NCBI RefSeq assembly: GCF_900129455.1
Contig: NZ_FQVU01000004.1
Coordinates: forward strand, 248,001-312,000
From: Jatrophihabitans endophyticus
GTDB taxonomy: Bacteria > Actinomycetota > Actinomycetes > Mycobacteriales > Jatrophihabitantaceae
Length of the DNA stretch: 64,000 nt
Reading direction: 5' to 3'
Shown: positions 8,421 to 16,838 of the stretch, piece by piece
How the letters are laid out: every line of letters starts with the position of its first letter
Numbering within the stretch: the stretch's first letter is position 1
Made by a program: the position numbers and the translations under genes
Notes under the pieces: model-generated
What the model was told of the DNA's origin: nothing
Database searches by the model: none
What the model saw: the letters and a program-made list of their open reading frames with translations, nothing else

Positions 8421-10567
8421 CCGCCGTGGCCGACGACGAGCTCGAACTCGTCCGTGGTACCGCTCGTCAGATTGCGCAGCGTTGCGCGAAAGCAGGTCAC
8501 GACGCGGACGCGCACGTCACGTGCTGGCAGGCGCTCGTCGAGGCGGGTCTGACCGAGCTGCGCGAGGGGGAGCCCGACAACACGCCGGCGGCACCCGCGG
8601 CCATGGCGGCGGCCGTCGTCGAGGAGCTGGCACGGGTGGTGTGCGGTGCACCGCTGCTCGGGCACTTGCTCGCGGCGGAGCTCGCCCGCCTCGGCGGTGT
8701 CGTGCTGCCCGCCGGCGAGGCCTGGACCGTCGCGCTCGACGACACGTGGTCCCGTCTCGGGAACGCGGTCGGCTGGGACGCGGCGCGGGCGACCGTCGCG
8801 CTGGCGCTGGACGGCGCCGGGACCGGCGGCGTCTCGGTGGTGACCGTCGGCGACCGCGACGTGACGGCGGACCCCACGCGGCGGATCGCCACGTGCGCCG
8901 GTCCGACCGGGCAGGGGGCCGAGGCCGGCATCGACACGATCGCGGCGTTCCACGCCTTCGCGCGCACTCTGGTCGCCGCCGATGCCGTCGGTGCCGCCGC
9001 CGGTGTGCTCGACGCGGCGCTGGGCTACGTCCAGGAGCGGGTGCAGTTCGGCGTGCCCGTCGGCTCGTTCCAGGCGGTGCAGCACCTGCTCGCCGAGGCC
9101 TTCGTGCGGCTGGAGGCCGCCCGCAGCTCGCTGACGTTCGCGACGCGGGCCCTGGATGCGACGCCGCTCGACCCCGCGGCCGCGACGCGGACGTCGCTGG
9201 TGGTCAAGGGCTGGACGGGCGACGCGGTCGTCGACGTGGTCGAGGCGGCGGTGCAGGCGTTCGGGGGCATCGCCATCACGTGGGAGCACCCGGCCCACCG
9301 GCACCTGCGTCGGGTGCTCGTCGACCGGCAGTCCCTCGGCGCCCCCGCCACCGTCGACCCGTTGCTCCTCGACGCGACGCCGCTCGACGCGGGCTCGACC
9401 GACGCGGGCTCGCCCGGCGCGGGCTCGCCCGACGCGACCGAGGGCGTCACGGCCGACGACACGGAGCTCGCCCGCTTCCGCCGGGACCTGCGCCGTTGGC
9501 TGCGCGAGCACGGCATCGAGCGGCGCGAGGACGAGGAGCACGCCCGCTTCCTGCAGCGCTGGCACCAGGAGCTGGCCGCCGGCGGCTGGGTCGGCCTGTC
9601 GTGGCCGCAGGAGTACGGCGGCCACGGACTGTCCGGCGTGTACGAGGTGGTCGTCAACGAGGAGATCGGACGCGCCGGCGCGCCGGACGCCCCTCGCGTC
9701 GGCTACATGGGCCGGGCGCTGCTCACGTGGGGCAGCGAGCAGCAGCGCACGCGCTACCTGCCCGGCCTGCTGCGTGGCGACGACTACTGGTGCCAGGGCT
9801 TCAGCGAGCCGGGGGCCGGCTCCGACCTCGCCAACATCTCGACGCGCGCGGTCCGCGACGGTGATCGCTACGTGATCAGCGGGCAGAAGGTGTGGACGAG
9901 CTACGGCGAGTTCGCCGACTTCTGCCTGCTGCTGGCGCGGACGTCGTCGGCGGCCGGACAGCCGAAGCACAAGGGCATCTCGGCGTTCGTGCTGCCGATG
10001 GACAGCCCGGGGGTGGAGGTCCGGCCCATCCGTGCCATCACCGGGCACTCGGAGTTCTGCGAGATCTTCCTCGACGACGTCGAGCTCGGTGCCGAGCAGC
10101 GCATCGGGGCCGAGGGCGACGGCTGGCCGATCGCGATGATGACCGTGTCCTACGAGCGGGGCGCCGCCGACGTCGGTTACCTGTCCAAGTTCGGCGCGGC
10201 CCTCGGGGAACTGCGGCGCCTCGTGGGCAAACGGGCCGACGAGCCCACCGTCCGGCTGGAGCTCGGCCGGCTGACGCGGCTGTACACGCTGCTGGGCCAG
10301 CACGTCGAGCGCCGTCTCGAGGACCGGCAGCGCACCCAGGCGGTGCCCGGTCCGGAGATGTCGGTGGACAAGGTGCTGATGACGCTCGTCGACCAGTCCC
10401 TGCACGCCGGGGCGCTGCGGCTGCTCGGGCCCGGGGCGCTGGCCGGCGGCGATCGCGGCGAGTGGCTCGAGCGCTACTTCTACTCGCGCGCGGCCTCGAT
10501 CTACGGCGGCAGCCAGCAGATCCAGCTCAACATCATCGCGCAGCGGCTGCTGGGCCTGCCCCACTGA
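8417..10567 (+). CDS. Two-domain acyl-CoA dehydrogenase (natural fusion of a heteromeric pair)
   Basis: The 716 residues hold two ACAD units. Residues 1-320 resemble the short partner subunit at 1903 (QFGVPVGSFQAVQHLLAEA, FGGIAITWEHPAHRHLRR). Residues 345-716 resemble the large subunit at 755 (WCQGFSEPGAGSDL near residue 458, QKVWTSYGEF, final YGGSQQIQLNIIAQRLLG). They are joined by a linker of five-residue repeats (DAGST, DAGSP, GAGSP). Order is small-large, the reverse of the separate genes. The C-terminal catalytic Glu position is Gly. The protein probably forms a pseudo-heterotetrameric dehydrogenase as a homodimer. GTG at 8417 overlaps the upstream stop. Confidence 0.92.
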   Translation: MTAVADDELELVRGTARQIAQRCAKAGHDADAHVTCWQALVEAGLTELREGEPDNTPAAPAAMAAAVVEELARVVCGAPLLGHLLAAELARLGGVVLPAGEAWTVALDDTWSRLGNAVGWDAARATVALALDGAGTGGVSVVTVGDRDVTADPTRRIATCAGPTGQGAEAGIDTIAAFHAFARTLVAADAVGAAAGVLDAALGYVQERVQFGVPVGSFQAVQHLLAEAFVRLEAARSSLTFATRALDATPLDPAAATRTSLVVKGWTGDAVVDVVEAAVQAFGGIAITWEHPAHRHLRRVLVDRQSLGAPATVDPLLLDATPLDAGSTDAGSPGAGSPDATEGVTADDTELARFRRDLRRWLREHGIERREDEEHARFLQRWHQELAAGGWVGLSWPQEYGGHGLSGVYEVVVNEEIGRAGAPDAPRVGYMGRALLTWGSEQQRTRYLPGLLRGDDYWCQGFSEPGAGSDLANISTRAVRDGDRYVISGQKVWTSYGEFADFCLLLARTSSAAGQPKHKGISAFVLPMDSPGVEVRPIRAITGHSEFCEIFLDDVELGAEQRIGAEGDGWPIAMMTVSYERGAADVGYLSKFGAALGELRRLVGKRADEPTVRLELGRLTRLYTLLGQHVERRLEDRQRTQAVPGPEMSVDKVLMTLVDQSLHAGALRLLGPGALAGGDRGEWLERYFYSRAASIYGGSQQIQLNIIAQRLLGLPH
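9386..9430 (+). repeat. Three 15-bp tandem repeats encoding the ACAD linker
   Basis: Three consecutive 15-bp units (GACGCGGGCTCGACC and close variants, then a partial unit) encode DAGST/DAGSP/GAGSP at the junction of the two ACAD domains. Repeat slippage can change linker length in frame by five residues. Confidence 0.85.
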
Positions 10568-10588
10568 CCGCCGCGCGAGGCGGCGCGA

Positions 10589-11428
10589 TCAGAGGACGCT
10601 GTACCCCGCGTCGCTGCGCTGGTCGGTCGTGACGGAGCGCAGGCCACGGATCGCCCGCGACGACGCGGCGTCCACGACCCGGTCGCCGAACTCGGCCAGC
10701 ACCCGGTCCTGCGAGGCGTGCAGGTGCGCCCGCGCGGACCGTTCGGCCCCCGCGGCGTCACCGTCCAGGATGCGGGTCGCGATCCGCCGGTGGGCGTTCA
10801 GCACGGTGCGCTGCTCCTGCTTGGTCGGGTAGTGGCCGACCTCGGACGCCTCGTGCGCCCAGGTCTGCTCCTGCGCCGTCCAGATGGTCACCAGGCTGCG
10901 GATGAGCAGGCGCGTCGTGACCGGTGTCGTGTACGCGACGACGAGCTCGTGGAAGGTGCGCGAGACCCGGGTGAAGGCCGGGCCGTCCCCGACGGCGGCG
11001 GCGCTCAGCTCGAGGTTCTCCTCGAAGCGCGGGCGCAGGACGTCCTTGCGGTCGGCGCGCTGGGCGCAGGCGGCGGCGCTGCGGGGCTCGAGGTCCCGGA
11101 TGCTCTCGGCCAGGTCGTGCAGGTGCACCTGCTCGCCCTGCAGCGCCATGCCGATCGCGTGCGCCATGGAGCCGCCGTTCGGGCGGTGGACCACCGCGCC
11201 GCCCAGCTTGCCGCGACGCACGGTGATCAGGCCCTCGACCTCCAGGATCCGCAATGCCTCCCGCATGGGCGGCGCGCTGACCCCGAACATGACGACGAGG
11301 TCCTCCTGCTTGGGCAGCGCGCCCTCGGGGATGCTGCCGTTGAGGATGCGCTCACGCAGCTCGGCCGCGATCGCCTCGGCCAACCGCGGCTGGATGCGGG
11401 TGCCCATGGGGCCGAACGGTTCGGACAC
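10589..11428 (-). CDS. GntR family regulator with FCD ligand domain
   Basis: A 279-residue FadR-subfamily repressor. The N-terminal winged helix reads AEAIAAELRERILNGSIPEG, PKQEDLVVMFGVSAPPMREA and GLITVRRGKLGG; the C-terminal all-helical FCD domain, which usually binds a small carboxylate or acyl-CoA with a metal, fills residues 95-270. GTG at 11428 is chosen because GGAG lies five bases before it; ATG 11407 is the alternative. It is encoded between the fused-ACAD operon and the crotonase at 11497, so it is a candidate regulator of region A. A weak AAAGATT dyad half-match directly upstream (11441-11460) could mean autoregulation. Confidence 0.92.
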   Translation of the reverse strand: MSEPFGPMGTRIQPRLAEAIAAELRERILNGSIPEGALPKQEDLVVMFGVSAPPMREALRILEVEGLITVRRGKLGGAVVHRPNGGSMAHAIGMALQGEQVHLHDLAESIRDLEPRSAAACAQRADRKDVLRPRFEENLELSAAAVGDGPAFTRVSRTFHELVVAYTTPVTTRLLIRSLVTIWTAQEQTWAHEASEVGHYPTKQEQRTVLNAHRRIATRILDGDAAGAERSARAHLHASQDRVLAEFGDRVVDAASSRAIRGLRSVTTDQRSDAGYSVL

Positions 11429-11496
11429 AACCACTCCGTCGTTTTGGCTGAAAGATTGTGAGACTTTACCGCGTTTCGTCCCGCAGCCGGGGACGC

Positions 11497-12267
11497 TCAG
11501 CGATTGCGCCACACGGGCGGACGTTTCGCGCGGAACGCGGCCATCGCCTCGGCGAAGTCCGCGCTGGCTTGCAGGGCCTCGACGGCGGCCGCGGTGGCGG
11601 CCCAGCCGGCGTCCGCCTCGTCGCGACCGAGCGTGTCCAGGGCGCGCAGCGTCTCGCGCTGCGCGATCGGCGCGTGCCGCACGATCTCCGCCGCGAGCCC
11701 GAGGGCGCGGTCCAGCGCCTCGCCCGGGGCGGTGACCTCGTTGACGAGCCCCAGCGACCAGGCCCGGCGAGCGTCCAGCCGGCGCCCGGTCAGCAGCAGC
11801 TCCCGCGCGACGTTCACCGGCAGCGCCCGCGGCGCCAGGAACAGTGCGCCGCTCGCCGCCACGACGCCGCGCGTCGTCTCGGGCAGGGCGAAGGTGGCGG
11901 TCTCGCCGGCCACGACGAGGTCGCAGGCCAGCGCCAGCTCGAAGCCGCCGCCGTACGCGTAGCCCTCGACCGCGGCCACCAGCGGGGTGGTTCGCCGCCG
12001 CCGCATCACCCCGTAGGTGCCGCCACGCTCGGTCGGCGCGCCGGGACCCGCGACCAGGTCGGTGCCGGCGCTGAACCCGCCGTCCGAGCCGGTCAGGACA
12101 CCGGCCCACAGCTCCGGGTCGTCCTGCAGCAGGTTCAGTGCGGCGTCCAGCCCGGCGGTCACCGCCGCGTCGATCGCGTTGCGCTTGGCCGGCCGGCGGA
12201 TGCGGACGACGAGCACCCGACCCTCGCGGGTCACCTCGACCGGGTCCGCGGGCGCGCCCTCGCTCAC
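11497..12267 (-). CDS. Enoyl-CoA hydratase/isomerase family protein
   Basis: The 256-residue crotonase carries RRPAKRNAIDAAV, the oxyanion motif GFSAGTDL and both hydratase glutamates: GGGFELALACD and FALPETTRG. It should therefore be able to hydrate an enoyl-CoA. The GTG at 12267 overlaps the stop of the PPOX gene upstream (TCAC on the plus strand), so the two are one transcription unit reading leftward from the dyad at 12871. It is one of five crotonase-fold genes in region A. Confidence 0.92.
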   Translation of the reverse strand: MSEGAPADPVEVTREGRVLVVRIRRPAKRNAIDAAVTAGLDAALNLLQDDPELWAGVLTGSDGGFSAGTDLVAGPGAPTERGGTYGVMRRRRTTPLVAAVEGYAYGGGFELALACDLVVAGETATFALPETTRGVVAASGALFLAPRALPVNVARELLLTGRRLDARRAWSLGLVNEVTAPGEALDRALGLAAEIVRHAPIAQRETLRALDTLGRDEADAGWAATAAAVEALQASADFAEAMAAFRAKRPPVWRNR

Positions 12268-12743
12268 GGCCGGCCGAGCTTGCGGAAGTCCCAGCTCGTG
12301 ACCCGCGACGGCACGACCTGCAGCCAGGCGTGCCGTCCGTCGTGCCGCATCGCCGGCTGTCCCGTGTACTTGCGCGAGAACTCCCGTTCGACGTCGACGA
12401 GCTCCGGGTCCGCGAGCCCGGTGCGCGGTCGCTCGCCCACCGGTCGCGCCGTGCCGCGCAGTTCGACGCCGCGCAGCTGGTCGTAGTCGTGTCCGGTGTC
12501 GACGATGACCGCCACCCGGGGATCGCGCTCCAGGTCGAGCCAGCGTTGCGAGCCGAACAGCGACGTCAGCCAGAGGGCATGGCCGTCCCAGTGGAACCAG
12601 AGCGGCGTCACGTGCGGTCCGGCGGTCGACGTCGTGGCCACCCGGCAGGTGCGCTCCTCGGCGAGGAACGCGTCACGCTCGGCGACGGTCATGGCGATGC
12701 GCCGGCCACGTCGCTGCGTCGGACCGGACGTGTCGCCCGTCAT
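12264..12743 (-). CDS. PPOX-class flavin/F420-binding split-barrel protein
   Basis: The 159-residue protein matches the pyridoxamine-phosphate-oxidase-like split barrel: GRRIAMTVAERDAFLAEERTCRVATT at the N-terminus, then TPLWFHWDG, LTSLFGSQRWLDLERDPR and VAVIVDTGHDYDQLRGVELRG. In actinobacteria such proteins mostly bind F420 or FMN and reduce enones or ring systems, or bind heme or biliverdin. No substrate can be assigned. ATG 12743 is used; internal ATG 12692 (MTVAERDAFL) would remove the conserved RRGRR lead. It is divergent from the DUF35 gene across dyad A3 and translationally coupled to the crotonase at 11497. Confidence 0.85.
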   Translation of the reverse strand: MTGDTSGPTQRRGRRIAMTVAERDAFLAEERTCRVATTSTAGPHVTPLWFHWDGHALWLTSLFGSQRWLDLERDPRVAVIVDTGHDYDQLRGVELRGTARPVGERPRTGLADPELVDVEREFSRKYTGQPAMRHDGRHAWLQVVPSRVTSWDFRKLGRP

Positions 12744-12870
12744 CGCTGCCCGCCGACGCGGCGGGACGCGGCACGTCCAGGGTGCATACCGTGGTCTCCT
12801 TCGATCGGTCTCACGGGGACGCGGCCGGAGACGCACCCCGGCGCGGCTCTCGCTACCGTCGCAGAAGGTT

Positions 12871-12890
12871 GTTATCTTTTCAAGGATAAC
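12871..12890. promoter_or_regulatory. Operator-like dyad A3 (best copy)
   Basis: GTTATCTTTTCAAGGATAAC has perfect six-base arms (GTTATC/GATAAC) and lies midway between the divergent starts at 12743 and 12909. It is the most symmetric copy of the family and sits where one bound regulator could control both directions. Confidence 0.7.
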
Positions 12891-12908
12891 TCGACCGGAT
12901 GGGGTGGC

Positions 12909-13349
12909 ATGGCGACGGAACGCGACCAGGTGGACCCGTTCGACCAGCGGGTCGACTTCCCGTTCTGGGACGGGCTCGGCCGCGGCGAGCTGCGGGTGCA
13001 GCGCTGCGTCGCCTGCCGGGCCTGGCGGTGGCCGGCGGACTGGCGGTGCCCGGAGTGCGGGTCGTACGACCTGGGGTGGGAGGTCGTCGAGGCGACCGGC
13101 ACCGTCTACAGCTGGACGCGGACCCGGCAGGCCTTCGTGCCGGCCTTCGCCGACCTCGTGCCCTACGTCAACGTGCTCGTCGAGCTGCCCCAGGCCGGTG
13201 GTGCGCGGCTGCTCGGGCTGTTGGTCGGTAACGCGGACGAGCGTGACGTCCGCATCGGGGCGTCCGTGATCGGCCACGTCGCCGCGCCGTCGGAACGCAC
13301 GCTGGACCTGCCCGCGCTGCAGTGGACGCTGGCGGGTGGGGCACGATGA
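12909..13349 (+). CDS. DUF35 / Zn-ribbon OB-fold protein (ChsH2-type partner)
   Basis: The 146-residue protein has an N-terminal helical lead, a zinc ribbon with Cys33, Cys36, Cys47 and Cys50 (CVAC...CPEC) and an OB-fold domain (GTVYSWTRTRQAF onward). DUF35 proteins bind acyl-CoA and pair with thiolase-like enzymes; in steroid side-chain degradation the DUF35 part of ChsH2 binds and activates the aldolase Ltp2. The next gene, a thiolase-like protein, overlaps it by ATGA, so a complex is likely. The start has GGGGTGG just upstream and lies 19 bp from dyad A3. Confidence 0.9.
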   Translation: MATERDQVDPFDQRVDFPFWDGLGRGELRVQRCVACRAWRWPADWRCPECGSYDLGWEVVEATGTVYSWTRTRQAFVPAFADLVPYVNVLVELPQAGGARLLGLLVGNADERDVRIGASVIGHVAAPSERTLDLPALQWTLAGGAR

Positions 13350-14509
13350 AGGCCGGTCAGGTCGCGGCGGTCGGATTCGGCACGACCCCCTACTACAAGC
13401 GCGGCCGGTCGCCGCACGCCGAACGCAAGCTGCTGCTCATGGCGATCGACGACGCGGCCCGCATGGCCGGCATCGACGCCCGCGACATCGACGGCTTCGT
13501 CTCCTACGGCGCCGACCTGCAGGAGGGCACCCGGCTGGCCGGTCCGCTCGGCACGAGGGAGCTGCGGTGGTCGAGTCTGGTGTGGGGCGGGGGAGGCGGC
13601 GGCAGTGCCGCGGCGATCGCGCAGGCCGAGGCGGCCATCGTGTCCGGCCAGGCCGAGACCGTGGTCGTCTACCGGGCGACCGCGCAGTCGACCAGCGGGC
13701 GGCTGAGCTCCGCCGTCATCCAGGGTGTGTTCGGGGCGCACTACCGCGTCCACGGCGTCGACTCGCCGATCCAGGCGCTCGCGCTGCGGACCCAGCGACT
13801 GCTCGAGGCCGAGGGGATCCCGCGCAGCGCGCTGTCGGCGATCGCCCGCGCCTGCTATCACCACGCCAACCGCAATCCCGGCGCCGTCGGTGAGACCACG
13901 TCGCTGACCGAGGACGTCTACGACGAGGCACGGCTGCTCGCCGATCCGATCCGCCTGTTCGACTCCTCGCGCGAGAACGACGCGGCGGCCGCGATCGTGT
14001 TCACCTCGGCCGAGCGCGCGCGCGACCTGACCGACAAGCCCGTCTACCTGCTCGCCTCGGCCTACGGCGCGCTCGGCCCGCGGTGGGGCGAGCTCGACGA
14101 GAACCACGAGCCGTACACGGCCTCGGCGCAGCTCGGCCCGGCGCGACGGGTCTGGGCCCGGACCGGTCTCGGCCCGGCCGATGTCGACGTCCTGCAGCTC
14201 TACGTCAACTTCACCGGGCCGGCCGTGGCGGCGCTGCTCGACCTGGGGTTCTGCACCCGCGAGAACGCGGCGGAGGTCCTCACCTTCGACAACCTCGTCG
14301 CGCCGTCGGGGCGGCTGCCGATCAACACGAGCGGCGGCGACATGGCCGAGGGCTTCCTGCACGGCATGGGCAACGCGGTCGAGGCGGTGCGTCAGCTGCG
14401 GGGCGAGTCGGCGAACCCCGTCCCGGGCGCCCGCATCTGCCTGTGCTCGGGCGGGCCGATCTCGGAGCTGAGCAGCCTGGCGCTGTTCGGCACCGAGCCG
14501 ATGGACTGA
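13346..14509 (+). CDS. Thiolase-like (Ltp2/SCP-x family) protein, probable aldolase
   Basis: A 387-residue thiolase-fold protein of the lipid-transfer (SCP-x/Ltp) group: ERKLLLMAIDDAARMAGI, DIDGFVSYGAD, SRENDAAAAIVF, and the C-terminal NTSGGDMAEGFLHGMGN and ICLCSGGP segments. At the position of the thiolase nucleophile the sequence is glycine-rich (VWGGGGGGSAAA) with no cysteine, so thiolytic cleavage is unlikely. Cys-less Ltp2 relatives instead do retro-aldol C-C cleavage of hydroxyacyl-CoAs with a DUF35 partner, which here is the upstream overlapping gene. Activity is inferred, not shown. It is convergent with the isomerase-like gene at 14522. Confidence 0.88.
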   Translation: MKAGQVAAVGFGTTPYYKRGRSPHAERKLLLMAIDDAARMAGIDARDIDGFVSYGADLQEGTRLAGPLGTRELRWSSLVWGGGGGGSAAAIAQAEAAIVSGQAETVVVYRATAQSTSGRLSSAVIQGVFGAHYRVHGVDSPIQALALRTQRLLEAEGIPRSALSAIARACYHHANRNPGAVGETTSLTEDVYDEARLLADPIRLFDSSRENDAAAAIVFTSAERARDLTDKPVYLLASAYGALGPRWGELDENHEPYTASAQLGPARRVWARTGLGPADVDVLQLYVNFTGPAVAALLDLGFCTRENAAEVLTFDNLVAPSGRLPINTSGGDMAEGFLHGMGNAVEAVRQLRGESANPVPGARICLCSGGPISELSSLALFGTEPMD

Positions 14510-14521
14510 GCCGCCGGTGCC

Positions 14522-15148
14522 TCAACGCAGCTGCAGCATCGGCCTAACGTGCTCGGCCAGCTGCACTGCGTGTCCGACCGGATCGGTCAGCGGCCAGCCG
14601 AGTCGCGGCAGGTCGAAGTACTCGATCGACAGCAGCCCGTCGTAGCGGCACCGCTCGAGCACGGCGAACACCGCGGCGAAGTCGACCGTCCCGCGATCGG
14701 CCGGCAGCTGGGCGCGTCCCGGTGCCGCCTGGCGCAGCTGCACGTGGTGGGCGAGCGGCAGCAGGGCGCCGAGATCACCGCCCCACGCGGTCACGTGACC
14801 GGTGTCCACGACGACGCGGACGGCCGGGACCCGGGCGACGAGGTCACGCACCGCGTCGTCGTCGCCGAACAGCGACCCGGCCCACGGCTCGACGTAGGGA
14901 TCGGCGATCCGGCGCAGCCGGTCGATCTCCGCGTCCCGATCGGCTCCGCGCGGCGGGGCGGGCCACGCGCACCCCGCGCGAGGGGTCCGGGACAGCCGGA
15001 CGCCGGTCGGCAGCAGGCCCGGATCCGGGTCGTCGGCGAAGACGTCGAGGTGCGCGAAGCGCAGGCGGGCGGCCTCGCGTGCGGCGGTGCCGAGGTCGGT
15101 CGGCCAGGCCAGCCGGCAGATGCCGAGCGGCCAGCGGGTCGACGTCAC
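14522..15148 (-). CDS. Sugar phosphate isomerase/epimerase-like TIM barrel protein
   Basis: The 208-residue protein resembles the xylose-isomerase-like/AP-endonuclease-2 barrel: an N-terminal FAHLDVFADD strand, VRVVVDTGHVTAWGGD, HHVQLRQAAPG and the C-terminal GLLSIEYFDL with a metal-binding Glu. It is shorter than usual for the family (250-300), so it may be reduced. The GTG at 15148 overlaps the stop of the LLM gene (GTGA). It is the last gene of the P450-crotonase-LLM operon. The function in that operon is unknown. Confidence 0.75.
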   Translation of the reverse strand: MTSTRWPLGICRLAWPTDLGTAAREAARLRFAHLDVFADDPDPGLLPTGVRLSRTPRAGCAWPAPPRGADRDAEIDRLRRIADPYVEPWAGSLFGDDDAVRDLVARVPAVRVVVDTGHVTAWGGDLGALLPLAHHVQLRQAAPGRAQLPADRGTVDFAAVFAVLERCRYDGLLSIEYFDLPRLGWPLTDPVGHAVQLAEHVRPMLQLR

Positions 15149-16038
15149 GGCCGCGCGGCCGAGTGGCACGCGACGAAGCGGTGCAGGTCGTCGCGGACCT
15201 CGCCGGCCGACCGGCCGGCACTGCCGGACTCGAGCCAGGTGACGCCGGCCTCGGCCAGTTGGCCGATCTCGTCGACGGCCCGGCCCTCGTCGCGCGTCCA
15301 GCCGGGGTCGGTGCGCACGAAGCACACGGCGGGCGACCGGTCGGGGTGATGGTGCGCGTGGGCCGCGCGGTACCGCTCGACCCGGTCGCGCAGCGTGCGC
15401 ACCGTCGCCGCGGCGGTCGCGGCCGACCCCGCCCACTCCTCGGCCACCTCGAACGGCATCCACCCGCTGAACTCGCGGGCGGCCTGCGCCACGGCGAGAC
15501 GGCTGTTGCCGCCGCGCCAGAGCGGGATCTCGTGCCCGGCGGGCGGCACCGGGCGCAGCGTGTTGCCGCGGGCCGTCCACCCCTCGCCGGCCAGCTGCAC
15601 GGGCTGTCCCGTCCAGGCCGCGCGCATGGCTCGCGCGGTCGCCGCGGTCTGCCCCGACCGGTCGGCGTAGGAGGCGCCGAGCGCGTCGAACTCGCTGCGC
15701 ACGTAGCCGGCCCCGAGGCCGGCGACGACGCGGCCGGCGCAGCCGGCGTCGAGGGTCGCGAGCATCGACGCGGTCAGGAACGGGTTGCGGTACGGCGCGA
15801 CGAGCAGGCTGAACAGCAGCTGCACCCGTGACGTGCGGGCCGCCACCAGGCTCAACAGGACGAACGGGTCGTAGGTGTGGTGGGCGGGGGCGCCGCGTGC
15901 GACGACCGGGAAGGGATGGTCGCTCGCGGCGACGGCGGCGATGCCGAGCTCCTCGGCGGTACCGGCGAGGTCGAGCAGTTGCGGCAGGGTGAGCGTGCTG
16001 GAGCGGCGTGGCGCGGGCAGGTGGAAGACGAGCCGCAC
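15145..16038 (-). CDS. LLM-class flavin/F420-dependent oxidoreductase
   Basis: A 297-residue luciferase-like barrel: LTLPQLLDLAGTAEELG, AASDHPFPV, TYDPFVLLSLVAARTSRVQL, YRNPFLTASMLATLD and GLGAGYVRSEFDALG are the hallmark segments. Actinobacterial members use F420 or FMNH2. GTG 16038 leaves one base after the stop of the upstream crotonase, so they are co-transcribed. Together with the P450 it suggests further oxidation or reduction of a ring or side chain. The substrate is unknown. Confidence 0.9.
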   Translation of the reverse strand: MRLVFHLPAPRRSSTLTLPQLLDLAGTAEELGIAAVAASDHPFPVVARGAPAHHTYDPFVLLSLVAARTSRVQLLFSLLVAPYRNPFLTASMLATLDAGCAGRVVAGLGAGYVRSEFDALGASYADRSGQTAATARAMRAAWTGQPVQLAGEGWTARGNTLRPVPPAGHEIPLWRGGNSRLAVAQAAREFSGWMPFEVAEEWAGSAATAAATVRTLRDRVERYRAAHAHHHPDRSPAVCFVRTDPGWTRDEGRAVDEIGQLAEAGVTWLESGSAGRSAGEVRDDLHRFVACHSAARP

Positions 16039-16039
16039 G

Positions 16040-16822
16040 TCAGGACCCGGTCCAGCGCGGGTCGCGACGCTCCAGGAACGCGTGGACGCCCTCACGGAAG
16101 TCGTCGGTGGCCGCGACGGAGCGCACGGCGGCGCGGGAGCGCTCCCAGCCGACCTCGTCCGGGGCGTAGGCGGTGTCGAGGACGACCGTGCGCGAGAGCT
16201 GTACGGCCAGCGGGGCGTTCGCGGTGATCCGGGCGGCGAGCGCGCGGGCACGGGTCACCGCCTGACCGGCCGGGCACACCTCGTTGACCAGGCCAAGCTC
16301 GGCGGCGACCGGGGCCGGGAAGGTGTCGCCGGTGAGCGCCCACTCCATCGCCTTGACCAGCGGGATGCGGCGCGGCAACCGGAACAGGCCGCCGCCGGCG
16401 GCGACGTTGCTGCGCTTCACCTCGACCAGCCCGAAGGTCGCGGTGGTCGACGCGACGACCAGGTCGCACGCCAGCACGATCTCCGTCCCCGCGGCAAGGG
16501 CCGGGCCCTCCACCGCCGCGATGATCGGCGTGGCGTGTTCGCGTCGGACGATGCCGGCGAGGCCGCCGCGGCGCGTCGTCAGGCAGCGGGTGTTGCCGGC
16601 ACGGATCTCACGCAGGTCGGCCCCGGCGCAGAAGGCGGGCGGGGCGCCGGTGAGGACGGCGACCCACACCTGCGGATCGGCCTCGACCGCGTCGATCGCG
16701 GCCTCGATCCCCTCGGCCACCGCGCCGTTCACGGCATTCCGGGCCTCCGGCCGGTCGATGGTGATCAGCGCCAGGTGCTCGTCGCGATCGACCTCGTACC
16801 GGACCGCGGGAGCCGTCGTCAT
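16040..16822 (-). CDS. Enoyl-CoA hydratase/isomerase family protein
   Basis: The 260-residue crotonase has TIDRPEARNAVNGAV, oxyanion motif FCAGADL and both catalytic Glu positions (AAGTEIVLACD and FGLVEVKRS), so hydratase chemistry is possible. The ATG at 16822 lies 16 bp after the P450 stop. It is the second gene of the operon behind dyad A4. It is closest in pattern to the crotonases at 18170 and 40014, all with xCDLVVA followed by FGLxEVKR. Confidence 0.92.
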   Translation of the reverse strand: MTTAPAVRYEVDRDEHLALITIDRPEARNAVNGAVAEGIEAAIDAVEADPQVWVAVLTGAPPAFCAGADLREIRAGNTRCLTTRRGGLAGIVRREHATPIIAAVEGPALAAGTEIVLACDLVVASTTATFGLVEVKRSNVAAGGGLFRLPRRIPLVKAMEWALTGDTFPAPVAAELGLVNEVCPAGQAVTRARALAARITANAPLAVQLSRTVVLDTAYAPDEVGWERSRAAVRSVAATDDFREGVHAFLERRDPRWTGS

Positions 16823-16838
16823 CGCTGCGCGCGGCCGC

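Noticed and set aside
10568-10588. Terminator between the fused ACAD and the GntR gene
   Set aside because: Only a five-base stem (CCGCC/GGCGG) with no T-run; not distinguishable from background GC-rich pairing.
11441-11460. Seventh region-A dyad in front of the GntR gene
   Set aside because: GTTTTGGCTGAAAGATTGTG keeps AAAGATT, but the arms do not align at the same spacing; too weak to list as a feature.
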